From: Mesotaenium endlicherianum
Taxonomy: Eukaryota; Streptophyta; Zygnematophyceae; Zygnematales; Mesotaeniaceae
Length of the DNA: 64,000 nucleotides
NCBI GenBank assembly: GCA_009602735.1
Contig: WELA01003517.1
Coordinates: forward strand, 380,543 to 444,542
Reading direction: 5' to 3'
Below, one piece after another: positions 53,861 to 64,000 of the stretch. The translations under genes were made by a program, and so were the position numbers. Position 1 is the first letter of the stretch; each line of letters begins with the position of its first letter. The notes beneath the pieces are model-generated. The model searched no databases. It had not been told where the DNA came from and saw only the letters and a list, made by a program, of their open reading frames with translations.

Positions 53861-56616
53861 ATGTTCGGGTTATATAAATGGAGTACGTGGAAACGACGGT
53901 GGCGCTTTGGTACTCTTGCCAAGGTTGTTGTACTTGTCTGCTGCACAACATACTTCATAGTGAGCCATATGCTTCCGACAGTCTCTCAGGCAAGGAAGAA
54001 TTTGCTTCCTTTCCGACCCATACTTGCTGTCTTCTCAAACCTCGTGAATTCTTTCAGGAATTTTTGATGAACTCACTGTACATGCTTGTCATCATAGCCC
54101 AATCATCAATATGAATTTAAATTGAGGAGTTGACTCTCGGGCCTATAAATTTGGAGCTCAGACATAGATTAAAGGACACCTCTAAAGGCCTCCATATTAA
54201 AGCATTCAAAATACTTTCTGAGACTGGCCTGCAACCTTGGCATCATTTCCATAGTCCTGTTTATATCAATCCATGCTTGCGCAGTACGTGCTAATAGTCC
54301 AAGCCTACCTCCCTAAGGATTGACGAGCCGTAAGGCAGGGAAGACTAAACCTTCCGTGTGCACACCATTCTACCCTCACGCAGCACAATTGTGTCCCTCT
54401 CTCTGTCATGCCTATTTTCTTGAGAACACGCAGGTGGATAAGGTTGCTCTTTGTCTCGTCGGGGGTGCCCGGGCATTTGAATTGACAGGGCTGTCCATCA
54501 AGGAGAACCTTCTGGATGCTTATCCAAACTCCGATGTGTTTCTCAACGTGCCAGCTGATGACAACACGCACAAGTTGACCATCCTTTCCAGGCTGCCCAG
54601 GATTGCCTCGCTAGTGGTGTTCCCCCAGGTCCCCATGCGTGAAGATGCAAGCACAGCGCAGCTTCTTAAAGCCAAAGGGTCGCCAAATGGCGTCCAGGTG
54701 AATCCCCACACGGCCCTACACTCCAACCTAAGGATGCGAACTCAAAACACCGTGCCTGATGACCAGGACCTGGAGAGAGGACCCTGCCCTGCCCTCATGC
54801 CCGTTCCTGGCGGGCCTAGGATGCCGCAGAGAGCAGAGCACAGTTGATTGTGGTTTTGACAGGAATTGTGAAGCATGAGATTCCAACTGCTGAATGTGGG
54901 CAAACCTTTGTTCCCTGCCGCAATAGAGCACAGTCAGGTCTGCCTCGGAACCCTCATGCTGAACGTGGGAGCGCGTTCAAACTGATGCGCCTTTGCCTCA
55001 GCGTGGCACTCTGATGCCTACAAGTCACCACCAATCTACCGACTGCTTGCTGGTCACGCCCTAGGGTGCCGTTTGAGTGGGCACTGGCAAGCACAGGGCG
55101 AGGGCGGTGCTGCTGCTGGGGTTCTGCTCCTGCATCACAGGTCCCTGATCTCGCCCCTCCCTCTATTTTTGTACCGCCGCTGCTGCTGCGGCTGCAGGGG
55201 CTGCTGCAGTACTTTGACCTCGTGGAGGGGTGCACGCGCCTTATCGAGGAGCACGAGCGTCGGCGCGGCATCAAGTACAAGTGGGTGTTCCGCACGCGCG
55301 TGGACGGCTTCTGGACCAGCAGGTCTCCGCCGCTCCGCTCGCTGGACCCGCACGCCTACACGCTGCCAAACGGCACGGACTCCGGCGGGCTCAACGACCG
55401 CCTGGGGGTGGGCACGCGTGACCTCAGCTTCCGCGCCCTCAGCCGGCTCTCTGTCCTCCCCGCTCTCAAGGACTTGGGCTACAGCAACCTGAATTCGGAG
55501 GCCTCCTTCAGGGAGCATTTGTGGACATACAACATAAGCGTCGGGCGCGCCGAGTTCCCCTTCTGCATCCTGAGCCACCGGCAGTACCACTTTCCCGACG
55601 GGCCGGTGCCGGTGATCTCCATCGACAGCAGGGGCGCCTTCAATGGCGCCAAGTGCCGGCCCTGCCACCCCGCGGCCACGGGCGCCGAGGCGCAGCGCCA
55701 GCTGGCGCTCGTGGCGGAGTTCCACGGGACGATTGGCGATGGCACAGGCGTGAACCTGTGCAATGCGCAGGGCCCCTGGGAGGTGAACTGGGACACGCTG
55801 TTTGACGCCATCGCGGGCCCCAAGGCTGCGGCTACGCGCAAGTGGATCGTCAGCAGGTCCTTCAAAGAGTGCGTCGCAGAGAACGTCGCGCTGCAAGCCT
55901 CGGTGGCGTCGTACACGGGGCCCCCTCCCGTCGTCCTGTGCCAGCTTTCGCGCTGGGGGGAGGTCCAGAGTGTGGGCGAACCGGGGGACGAGTGGCCGCT
56001 GTACCTCAAAGGGCTGCACCCGCAGAGCGTGGTGTACTCCATCTGCGCCCGGTGCAGCTTGAGTTGGGAGCTTGCGCTGACTGTGGCGAGGGGGCTGCAT
56101 CACGTCCACGCGTTCAACTCCTTGCCGCTGGAGCTGCCGGGGGCAACAGAGAAGGAGGTGAAGAGGATGCGCGCCCGCATCGTTGTGCACGACTGGTGCA
56201 TAGGCTCCGCGGATGGTGGGCATTGCACCGATGCTGTGTCGGAGCAGCAGGAGCCCACAGGAGGTGCTGCTGCCGAGAACCAGGAGGAGAAGGCCCCCGC
56301 CAGAGTACCTAGGAGGCAACTAAGTGCGTCCCTGTCGGAGCTGGGACACGAGAAGATTGACGTGCTCAAGCTGGACATGGGGACTATGACGTTGGAGCTC
56401 GTCATGCAGTGGGACATGGAGAACGTGGACTTGCCTGTGTGCCAGCTTCTGCTCAGGTTTGGAAAGGAATGGGCGGCTTCTGTGGCGGAGGGGTCCAAGG
56501 CAAGGGTTGTAGCCGGTTTGAACAGACTAGGGTTGTCACAGATCAAGTGTGTAGGCACTTCTTCTGACGAGCGATGCATCTTTGTTTCTTCCAAGCACTG
56601 TGTTGTTGGACATTGA
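53861..56616 (+). CDS. Host gene: type II membrane protein with plant DUF7796-like and METTL24/FkbM-like methyltransferase regions (three exons)
   Basis: Exons 53861-54043, 54434-54697 and 55198-56616, all phase 0; introns 390 and 500 bp with GT-AG ends (CTC|GTGAAT ... CGCAG|GTG; CCAG|GTGAAT ... TGCAG|GGG). Product 621 residues. Residues 1-15 are basic (K-W-S-T-W-K-R-R-W-R), 18-40 hydrophobic: a signal anchor typical of Golgi enzymes. Residues 65-400: C-L-V-G-G-A-R-A-F-E-L-T-G, Y-P-N-S-D, S-P-N-G-V-Q joined to G-L-L-Q-Y-F-D-L-V-E-G-C, R-T-R-V-D-G-F-W, G-G-L-N-D-R-L-G-V-G, G-A-K-C-R-P-C, as in a plant family I recall as DUF7796. The end resembles METTL24/FkbM-type methyltransferases (E-K-I-D-V-L-K-L-D-M-G, L-P-V-C-Q-L-L), but the usual D-x-E-G-A-E reads D-M-G-T-M-T. 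Function unknown. High third-position GC. Exon 1 is the least certain (another phase-0 donor lies at 54029). Confidence 0.8.
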
Positions 56617-59112
56617 GAGAGGGTGTTGAGGTAATTTTTATGGGGGATGCTCCTCCCTGCCTGGGCTTCCTGCAGCTATTGCTTTTTTAGAAGCAATGAA
56701 ACCCGGTAGGGATATGATTCCCTAGCATAGCAGCAAGGAAGATGGATAAGACGACAAATATATTATGGGCACTTACATGTGAGATTTGGCACCTAGAGAA
56801 CTGTGGTCGTTAGGCACGTGCCTTTGACCTGTTTGAGGCGGGCCAAGCTTTTCTTAAAAAGTCATGCTGCACTATTGTGTCTCACAACGTGGTGTCGTTT
56901 TCAGCGCGCGCAAATGGTCATATAAGCTCCGCAATCCAGCTTTGCTTTCGAGGCCAATTTGCCAAGTACTTGTGAGAAAGTTGGCGTTAAGTTCTTGTCT
57001 GTGATGGAGAGTAAATGTTCCCATTTTTTGCCGCTTCACTCGCGGATTTGCCCCATCAGGCGTTTTGGTCCAGGGCCGGTCACCACTTTTGCCAAGACTT
57101 TTGGTTGCTTCAAGCCAGTACTGCGTCTTGCCCACGATACAATGTATAATTACTATGATATCTATACGCACAAGGTAAATTACACCTGTGATGACAATTA
57201 TCCATGCACAGGCCCTACGTGAGTTGGCTTTATTGGTGTTTGCCTTCTTCAGAGGAATGTACTTAGGCGGCTTATATCAATTCCACGCGAAGACTCATGA
57301 TGCTTGGCGTGTCATTGTATCTAAAAAAGGAAGAGAAAGGTGCCACTTCTTTGCACTGGAGAAGCTTCCATGTTCTTGTCTCTCTTGAAACATCTCCTTG
57401 TGAAGTTGACAAAATATTGGAAGGTTGCTCACTCTTTTTTTCTTAGTGGGATTCAAATGAGGCGTCAAGCGTTGAAAGAGCTTAAGCCCAAAAGATGGTC
57501 ACTGTACGTGATAGTCACGTGGATTAGATACTGAAAGAGGGGCTTCTTTACGTGCAGAATACAGCCAAAAACTACTGAACATACCACTCATAATTGCTCA
57601 TAATACTCGATACGGAGAAACACGTTACATCAGACCAGCGTTCATGGCGGTTCCACAACGACCTAAAGGTGGACTAACGGTCGACTTATACGGCACAAAT
57701 TGACGTTTCTCGTAACGGAAGCAGACCTTGCGTTGACTAGACTTGACTCGAGTGGCCAAGTTCACTACATGTAAAGTGCACGTTTTAAGCCATTTTCAGC
57801 CATTTTCAGCAATTTTCAGCCAGTCTGAGCCCAACCCATGCTCCCAGATTGAGCAGGAATTCTTCGTCAAAAATCGCGTAGAGTGCATTTTAGGGCTTGG
57901 ACGTTTTTTGGCGAAGAAATATTGGCCAACACCCTGTCTTCGGCTTTTTTCGCCCAAACCTTCTCGACACGATGTGTGACAAAAGACGTCAGGAGTCGAG
58001 CGTGCGGATTCAGATGAACCCGTCACCACATCGTCAAACGCAACCGAACATGGTACCAGGGGTTATCCGGATACAAACAGCGTGTGGACAAAAAGGAGCC
58101 CGCCCAGCGCCAGCCAGCTCAGTCTCCCCTACGTATTAAAAAGGCTGGATATATAATAAAGCGGCACGAGCTACACAGTCAACTTTCGAGCGTGTGCTCA
58201 GCGTACAGGCGTGTGAAATAGATACGTGCGTGCAACCATGTATGCAGCATGTGAGATTTATTTTCTAGTTGGCGCTTAATGCCTGTGAAAAATGTTATGC
58301 TGAAGTAGAGATTGGTGTGTGTTTGCATATGTGTATATGCGGTGGAAAACGTGCATGTGCCAATTTGTGCTTTTGTATTGCTGGCACGGGTGCACGCATG
58401 CATGCAACCGTTTACCCATGGTATAAGCAAGATAATGTGTCAAGGAAGTGTAAAAGCATTGAATGATACTGCAAGTATGCCCTTAACCACATGCGTGGGT
58501 GCGTGGGTGCGTGGGTGCGTGGGTGCGTACGCCCGTGCATGCGCACAAGCATTTGTATTGTGCATGCATGTGCAGTTTTAGCTTGCGGCATGTGTATGTG
58601 TATGGTATGTAAGAAAGCGCATATGTGGCCAAGAAATTATGTGTTCATGTGAATGCAAAACAGTTACGCCATGCAGTGGCTTTCAACGCGTGCAAATCGT
58701 TCAAATCAACATACATGATGAAAGTATCGCAATTTGCCCATATCGCTGCATCCTATTTATAAGCACACATGGAGTATGATGCACTCAAGCAGGCATGCAA
58801 GAGTTGTGTCACAAGCATCGTTTGGAAGCGCATGCGTCTTGCGAGCCAATGCAAATAGAAAATATGCCGATTTGTTTCAATATAATCCCATGAAAATTTA
58901 ACGATTAACATGCTTAATGAACTTACACGGAACATATCACATGATGTTGATTCCTCACCATAACTCACATGTGCTGGCATTGGTAATATTGTTCGTAGAA
59001 AAGTTAGCTGTCTATCTTATTTTACCATATCAAGTGTAAGATGAACAACTTCAAATAGAAAAAATAAATAATTGATAACATAGTTCTCAAAACTAATATT
59101 GGATCACATAAT
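56617..59112. other. 3' flank of the host gene and intergenic DNA
   Basis: No convincing gene. Short tandem repeats: TTTTCAGCCA-type decamers, about four copies (57785-57822), and GGGTGCGT octamers, about five copies (58493-58530). Small open frames near 56959-57534 and 58269-58581 show no domains and partly translate these repeats. Confidence 0.5.
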
Positions 59113-59157
59113 CAACACATACTCTCTCTTCCTCTCTCTCTTCCTCTCTCTCTCTCC

Positions 59158-59209
<52 letters not shown>
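59113..59209. repeat. Compound (CT)n-(CA)n microsatellite
   Basis: CT-rich tract with TTCC interruptions to about 59165, then about 21 uninterrupted CA units. Simple repeat next to a truncated LTR. Confidence 0.95.
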
Positions 59210-59210
<1 letters not shown>

Positions 59211-59212
59211 AC

Positions 59213-59445
59213 TGTAGCGATATAAGTTAGTCTATATTAGTTGGTTTTTATATTCTAACGCTTTTGAATAATTGTGAAGTAATTTTGTGTGGATTCAAGT
59301 GTGAATAGATACTCTAGTGACTTGGTTCATGTCATTTGAACCTTCTAAGGCAATGTCGAAGTTAGAAGAATGGCCTAGAAGAAATCCATGGAGCAAAGGT
59401 CAAATAGGGCATTTTATGTCAAAAGGACATGTGTACATAATTCTG
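59213..59445 (+). repeat. 5' part of a Z-type LTR (diverged, truncated)
   Basis: TGTAGCGATATAAG onward aligns with the first 240 bp of the Z LTR (blocks GTCAAGTGTGAATAG, ACTCTAGT, CTTGGTTCATGTC, AAAAGGACATGTGTACAT). Much more diverged than Z's own LTRs, so the family has been here for a long time. Confidence 0.8.
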
Positions 59446-59809
59446 TCATAGCTGATGCTGTCGAGCCCGTTCAGTGTCCAGTTAATGGGGGGAAGGGTTG
59501 AAGGGTGATGGCAGGTCTTAGTGGTTAGTCGGGTTAGGGATGGTAGGTGAGGAAGGTTCAGTTCATAGGCAGTGGAGCACTTGGACCTATGATCCGCTCT
59601 TGAGGTTCTGCTACTGAGCAGCTGTGAGGCACTGTCCGGATCCCGCGCACACCTCCTCCCTCCACGTGTGTTGCTGCCCCCCGCACATGTGGAGGTTGGC
59701 CCACAAGTTCCCTCGCTTGTTGGGTTGACGCTGGTACCAAATGGGAGCTCTAGCCGTCCGTGACTGAGTCTTCATGTACAATAGGCGATCCCGTGGGTGT
59801 GTCCACGAC
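59446..59809. other. No identifiable feature
   Basis: Moderately GC-rich DNA without recognisable coding or repeat content. Confidence 0.5.
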
Positions 59810-60553
59810 TGAAATGAATTGACTTACCTATAGTGGATTAACAATTAATAAAGATCTTTATATCACTGAGTAATCTTGATGGTATTTTTTGTTAGTTGAT
59901 TGAACAGCAAAAGTCAAACGTACTAGCGGTGGACAATACTCGCAAGTCAAATGCAAGTGATTGAGCATCAATAATGCAATCAGTAAACTCATATATAAGC
60001 AAGGCTAGAACATAGTGCGTATTAATGGCTTCTCGTCTTGGATTCATATTTCTCTTAGTAAGCAGTACAAGAGCGTTGGCCTCGTTTCCAAATGCCGAAC
60101 TCGAGAGCAGTGTCTAGCCTATGTACATGGAATGAGTTTACTGTTCAACGGCAAGTGCGATGGCGCCGCCTACCCGAGAGTTAACTACGATGGTAAGACC
60201 TCGTCTAACCAAATCCACAGCCATCTCCCATCATCTCGAATCGCCATCCACCTTAAGGTTGTCATTTGGCCACTCGTCTAGCACACCACACTTAGATGCA
60301 TAGCTAGGCAGTTCGCTGTTGCCGAGTACGGCAGCCAGCTGACTGTCAAAGAATGTGTCAGCAAGTTGACACAAGTCAACAGGCTGGCCTAATGGACTTT
60401 AGCCTGCTGCTTTCGGCTGAGTCATTTAACTTAATATTAAGTATCCAACAGGATTAAATCCAGTAGACTAAATATTAATTGAAGTTGAGCAGGCTTATTC
60501 AACTTTTATATCTAAATGAATATTAAATATATCCATTATATTGAATCATTACA
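59810..60553 (-). repeat. Family X LTR, minus orientation
   Basis: TGAAATGAATTGACTTACC to TTGAATCATTACA. The flanks ACGAC and CTTTG do not match, so it is either an end of a deleted element or has lost its duplication. Just to the right (60575-60592) lies TAAGTTGGAGGGGGAGTGAC, resembling the family's internal purine motif but in the opposite orientation. Confidence 0.88.
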
Positions 60554-60866
60554 CTTTGTCTCCATCTAAGTTGGAGGGGGAGTGACAATTAACCTTACAC
60601 CGACTGTGGTGCTGAAATGACAAGTTCGTCGCATATTGTGGGTTACATAAGCATTAGACACTGCATAGCGTCTTGCTTGCACACAACTCAATCAGCAATT
60701 TTTTGTGCCCTCTTCCTATTTGCAACGTTATTTATTCCACTTTACTACACCGTACGAAGAAACTATAGCTATTATGCAATTATCAAATTTGTTGCTCTAA
60801 AAGCTGTGTCACATTGGATAGTATCTTCATGCTTTGAAATGCACGTTACATTCGTCCCGGCCACAC
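60554..60866. other. Interval between LTRs; short hydrophobic open frame
   Basis: A plus frame at 60617-60874 (85 codons) is hydrophobic in the middle but has no family resemblance I can see and overlaps the next LTR. Not called as a gene. Confidence 0.4.
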
Positions 60867-61557
60867 TTAAATGAATCGACCTACCGAGTAAGCAATAACT
60901 ATTTACAAATATTTTTATGTCAGCAAGTGGTTTTTTTTGATGTTTTTGCTGTTTGGCTTAACTCATGAACAGCAAATCACAACACAACTAGCGTAAGCAA
61001 TTCTCACATGTCAAATGCAAGTAACGTGCATCAATAATACAATCCTTAAATTCATACACAAGCGAGGTTAGTAAGCGGTTCGTGTAATGGATTGTAAGCT
61101 TGGATTCAGGTTTTCTCTCAGTAATTTGTATAGAGAGTTGACCTCGTTTCCAAATGCCGAACTCGATAGCAAACCTAGCATATGTACATGGAATGAGTTT
61201 ATCGTTCAATGGCAATAACGATGGTGCCGCATGCCTACCCGGGAGCTAACCTCGTCGGTAGGACATCGGCTAACCAAATCCACAACCATCTCTGATCATC
61301 TCGAATCGCCATTTGCCTAGGGCGTCATCTGATTATCCATCTAGCATATCACAATAAATACATTAATAGGCAGTTCTCTAATTTTGTTTAGAACAATCAT
61401 TTGATTGTCAAAGAATGTATCAGCAAGCTGACTTCAGTAGACTTCACCATGCTACTCCTGGCTGAGTATCTATATCAAATATGAAGTAAAGTTCAGCAGA
61501 CTGAACCAGATATACTTTCACATATAAATTAAATTAATAACAAACTGCTTCATTATA
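60867..61557 (-). repeat. Family X solo LTR, minus orientation
   Basis: Diverged LTR, TTAAATGAATCGACCTACC to CTTCATTATA, flanked by CACAC on both sides (60862-60866, 61558-61562), a plausible target duplication. Confidence 0.75.
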
Positions 61558-61649
61558 CACACTAGCTTATGTTGTGGATATATGAGGATGACATGGGATC
61601 AAAAGGTGGAACTTTGAGAGCGGAAGCAAATGGAGACTGCGGAGCGACA

Positions 61650-61876
61650 CGCTTGCTATAATATGTGAATCCAAGGTTAGAAGCGGTTGCACAAACCACT
61701 TACTTACCTTGATTGCATGATTGATGCTCGTTTACTTGCATTTAACTGTTGAGATTTGCTTATACTTGTTGTTTGCTGTCTGACGGGCAAATCGGAGAAC
61801 AGCATAAAAATTACTTGCTGGTATAAAAATATTGATTAAATTATTAATTCATTATCGATAAGTCGATCCATTTCAG
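61650..61876 (+). repeat. Truncated family X LTR, right part
   Basis: From AATCCAAGGTTAGAAGC to AGTCGATCCATTTCA it matches the last 230 bp of the plus-strand LTR; the left part is missing. Confidence 0.7.
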
Positions 61877-62280
61877 GGAGCGCCCTTGGCGTTCATCAAC
61901 TTTTCCCTCAATTCCTAGATGTCCCGACTCCCAAGATGCATCATAAGCCTTCCATCTGACCAAATATTTCATGTCATATTTCAAAGATTGATGGATGAAG
62001 CGAGCTTCAAAAATGTGGTCAACTTAACATATATGCCCGTCACGAACGGATCAGACGAGTCTCGGTTGGACCGTTGAAATCAACCCGTGAATAACTTGTC
62101 GCCCCTAATGTTTGGTTCTAAGAAAATGATATCGAACAGAGGGTAAGCTTTGCATTAAAGTAATATGTTTAATTTATAAGCATTCTGACCGACGCGGCGT
62201 ACCATCGAATGTTAACCCACTCAAACAAAACAGCACATGGCTTTTTCTTGACCACTCCAAGAAGCTCAAGATTGAAATAC
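61877..62280 (-). pseudogene. Chromodomain/GPY-F fragment of a family X-like pol
   Basis: The minus strand resembles 7450-7060 of X1: V-V-K-K-K near 62255, a F-L-E-P-N-I-R-G-D-K-L-F-T-G counterpart of F-L-E-P-Y-I-K-G-D-T-L-F-T-G near 62130-62090, and the A-x-S-I/V region of the chromodomain near 61990. Stops are frequent. A relic only. Confidence 0.65.
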
Positions 62281-62494
62281 TCCCCATACAACCTGATGTA
62301 TTATCCATAAATAACACCTTGAAGTACTCGTAACATAATTAATAAGTACTCAAACAAAATAATTCTTGACTTGATTTGACGTAGTTATAGAGTTCGACGA
62401 AGTGGCAATCTAGATAGCGGGAGAATATGTTACAGAGCAATAAAGAAGAGCCCAAATTTTAGAAAATAAGGAAAATATGTTCTGAGAGAGAGAG
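62281..62494. other. No identifiable feature; ends in a short GA run
   Basis: AT-rich DNA. The run GAGAGAGAGAG at 62484-62494 directly precedes the next LTR. Confidence 0.5.
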
Positions 62495-63920
62495 TGTAAT
62501 GAATTAGTATATTGATAGATATAATAATCATATAAATTTAATAGTTAACTAATTTAGTATGTGAAATGAATCGACTTACCAAATAGACCATTAACAATTA
62601 ATAAAGATCTTTATATCAGCAAGTAATCTTTATGGTATTTTCCGTTAATTGATTTAATAGCAAAGGACAACACACTAGCAGTAAATAATACTCGTAAGTT
62701 AAATGCAAGTAAACAAGCATCAATAATGCAATCAGTAAACTCATACATAAGGAAGGTTGGAAGACAGTGCGTATCAATGGCTTCTCGCCTTGGATTCAGA
62801 TCTCTCTCAGTAAGCTGTACAAGAGAGTTGGCCTCGTTTCCGAATGCCGAACTCGAGAGCAATGCCTAGCATATGTACAAGGAATGAGTTTACTTTTCAA
62901 CGGCCGGTGCGATGGCACCGCCTACCCGGGAGTTAACCACGTTGGTAGGACCTCGGTTAACCAAATCCGCCATCTCCCATCATCCCGAATCGCCATCCAT
63001 CATAGGGATGTCATCTGGCCATTCATCTAGCATACCACACTTAGATGCGTATCGAGGCAGTTCGCTGCTACCGAGTACGAAAGTCAATTGGCTGTCAAAG
63101 AATGTGTCAGCAAGCTGACTTAAGTTGGCTTCAGCCTGCTGCTTCCGGCTAAGCCCTTAAACTGATAATTATATAAAGTCCAGCAGACTCAATACTACAT
63201 AAAGTTCAGTAGGCTGAACTTTATTAACTATTATATTTAAATGAGTATTATATCTACTAATACACTGATTTATTACGGTATGTTAAACTCAGTAAATATT
63301 CAGTCTGCTGGATTTTTAGTGCTATACACTATAATAACTGAGCCAAGAGCCTCGGGCTGAGTCTAGTTGGGTCAGCTTGCTGACACATTCGTTAACAGTC
63401 AGCTGACTGCCTTACGCGGTATCAGTGAACTGCCTAGTTATGCACCTAAGTGTGATATGCTAGATGGATGGCCAGATAACACCCACGGATGGATAGCTAT
63501 TCGAGATGATGCGAGATGGCTGTCGATTTGGTTCGCCGAGGTCCTACCAACGAGGGTCACTCTCAGGTAGGCGTTGCTATCGCACTTGCCGTCGAACAGT
63601 TTACTCATTCCATGTACATATGCTAGGCATTGCTATCGAGTTCGGCATTTCGAAACGAGGCCAACTCTCTGTACATATTATTGAGAGAACATCTGAATCC
63701 AAGGTTGCAAGCCGTTACCAAACTGCTTACTAACCTTGCTTACGTATGAGTCTACTGATTGCTTTATTGATGCACGTTACTTGCATTCGTCTATGAGTAT
63801 TGCTTACTGCTAGTTGTGTGGTATTTTTTTGTTAATAACTTATACAAAAAATACTTGGACGATTACTTGCTGATACAAAAATCTATTATTAATTATTTAT
63901 TGCTTATAAGTAAGTTTATT

Positions 63921-63924
<4 letters not shown>
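62495..63924 (+). repeat. Family X solo LTR (plus) interrupted by a second LTR
   Basis: The left part 62495-62561 (TGTAATGAATTAGTAT) and right part 63278-63924 (from GTATGTTAAACTCAG through the CAGTCTGCTGG and GTCAGCTTGCTGAC blocks to TTATTTTTGA) make one LTR once 62562-63277 is removed. Both outer ends abut GAGAG repeats, so the target was a GA microsatellite. Confidence 0.85.
62562..63277 (-). repeat. Family X solo LTR (minus) nested in the previous LTR
   Basis: 716 bp, TGAAATGAATCGACTTACC to CTGATTTATTACG, flanked by the perfect target duplication GTATG (62557-62561, 63278-63282). Confidence 0.92.

Positions 63925-64000
<76 letters not shown>
63925..64000. repeat. (GA)n microsatellite
   Basis: Uninterrupted GA repeat to the window end (about 38 units); it may continue beyond. 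Confidence 0.97.

Noticed and set aside
55135-56319. 394-codon open frame on the minus strand opposite host exon 3
   Set aside because: Shadow of a GC-rich coding exon; no domain, and the plus strand carries the conserved protein with matching splice phases.
58490-58535. GGGTGCGT repeat block as a CRISPR-like or regulatory array
   Set aside because: Direct adjacent octamers without spacers in a eukaryotic intergenic region; an ordinary minisatellite.
60617-60874. Short hydrophobic frame between LTRs as a host gene
   Set aside because: Only 85 codons, overlaps an LTR, no recognisable family.

Overview
The window looks like nuclear DNA of a streptophyte, most likely a charophycean green alga or another early-diverging plant lineage. 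It has one spliced gene of a plant-type protein family and is otherwise almost wholly LTR retrotransposons of the Ty3/Gypsy superfamily, many with chromodomains. Primer-binding sites match plant initiator-Met tRNA (TGGTATC-type). A Ty3/Gypsy element carries a cytosine-5 DNA methyltransferase, a combination I know as reported from charophyte algae (and separately from dinoflagellate retrotransposons). The species cannot be fixed from the sequence. No CRISPR, rRNA or convincing tRNA gene was seen. Four single N bases mark assembly joins.

Layout. 1-1250: relic on the minus strand of an accessory ORF. 1400-2250: relic of the methyltransferase element family. 3849-8707: minus-strand copy X1 of a chromovirus family (here X), with a solo LTR of a second family (C/Y) inserted in it. 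8708-18267: a C/Y element (5' LTR containing a small TA-flanked DNA element, gag-like remnant, late pol, start of the 3' LTR), broken in the middle by X2. 18268-31478: a 13.2 kb GC-rich element, gag - Ala/Pro-rich linker - protease - DNA methyltransferase - reverse transcriptase - RNase H - integrase - PHD finger, inserted in the C/Y 3' LTR with target duplication ACGTA. 31698-52215: X3 and X4 in tandem (LTR-body-LTR-body-LTR). X4 is split by the young, complete chromovirus Z (41206-47895, TSD TCAGG). 52349-53091: solo X LTR (TSD CTTGG). 53861-56616: the only host gene, three exons, a predicted type II membrane protein. 56617-64000: intergenic DNA with microsatellites and five more X LTR copies, some nested in each other.

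Most notable: (i) the methyltransferase element has terminal repeats in a split, circularly permuted order (A1 - body - B1 - A2 - B2) although it encodes a DDE integrase and has a target duplication; (ii) its methyltransferase lacks the catalytic Pro-Cys, and its integrase tail is a PHD finger where related elements have a chromodomain; (iii) family X carries a conserved accessory protein of about 550 residues between pol and the 3' LTR, also seen in a diverged relic at the window start; (iv) Z has a textbook -1 frameshift signal, A AAA AAC plus a stem-loop, joining gag to pol.
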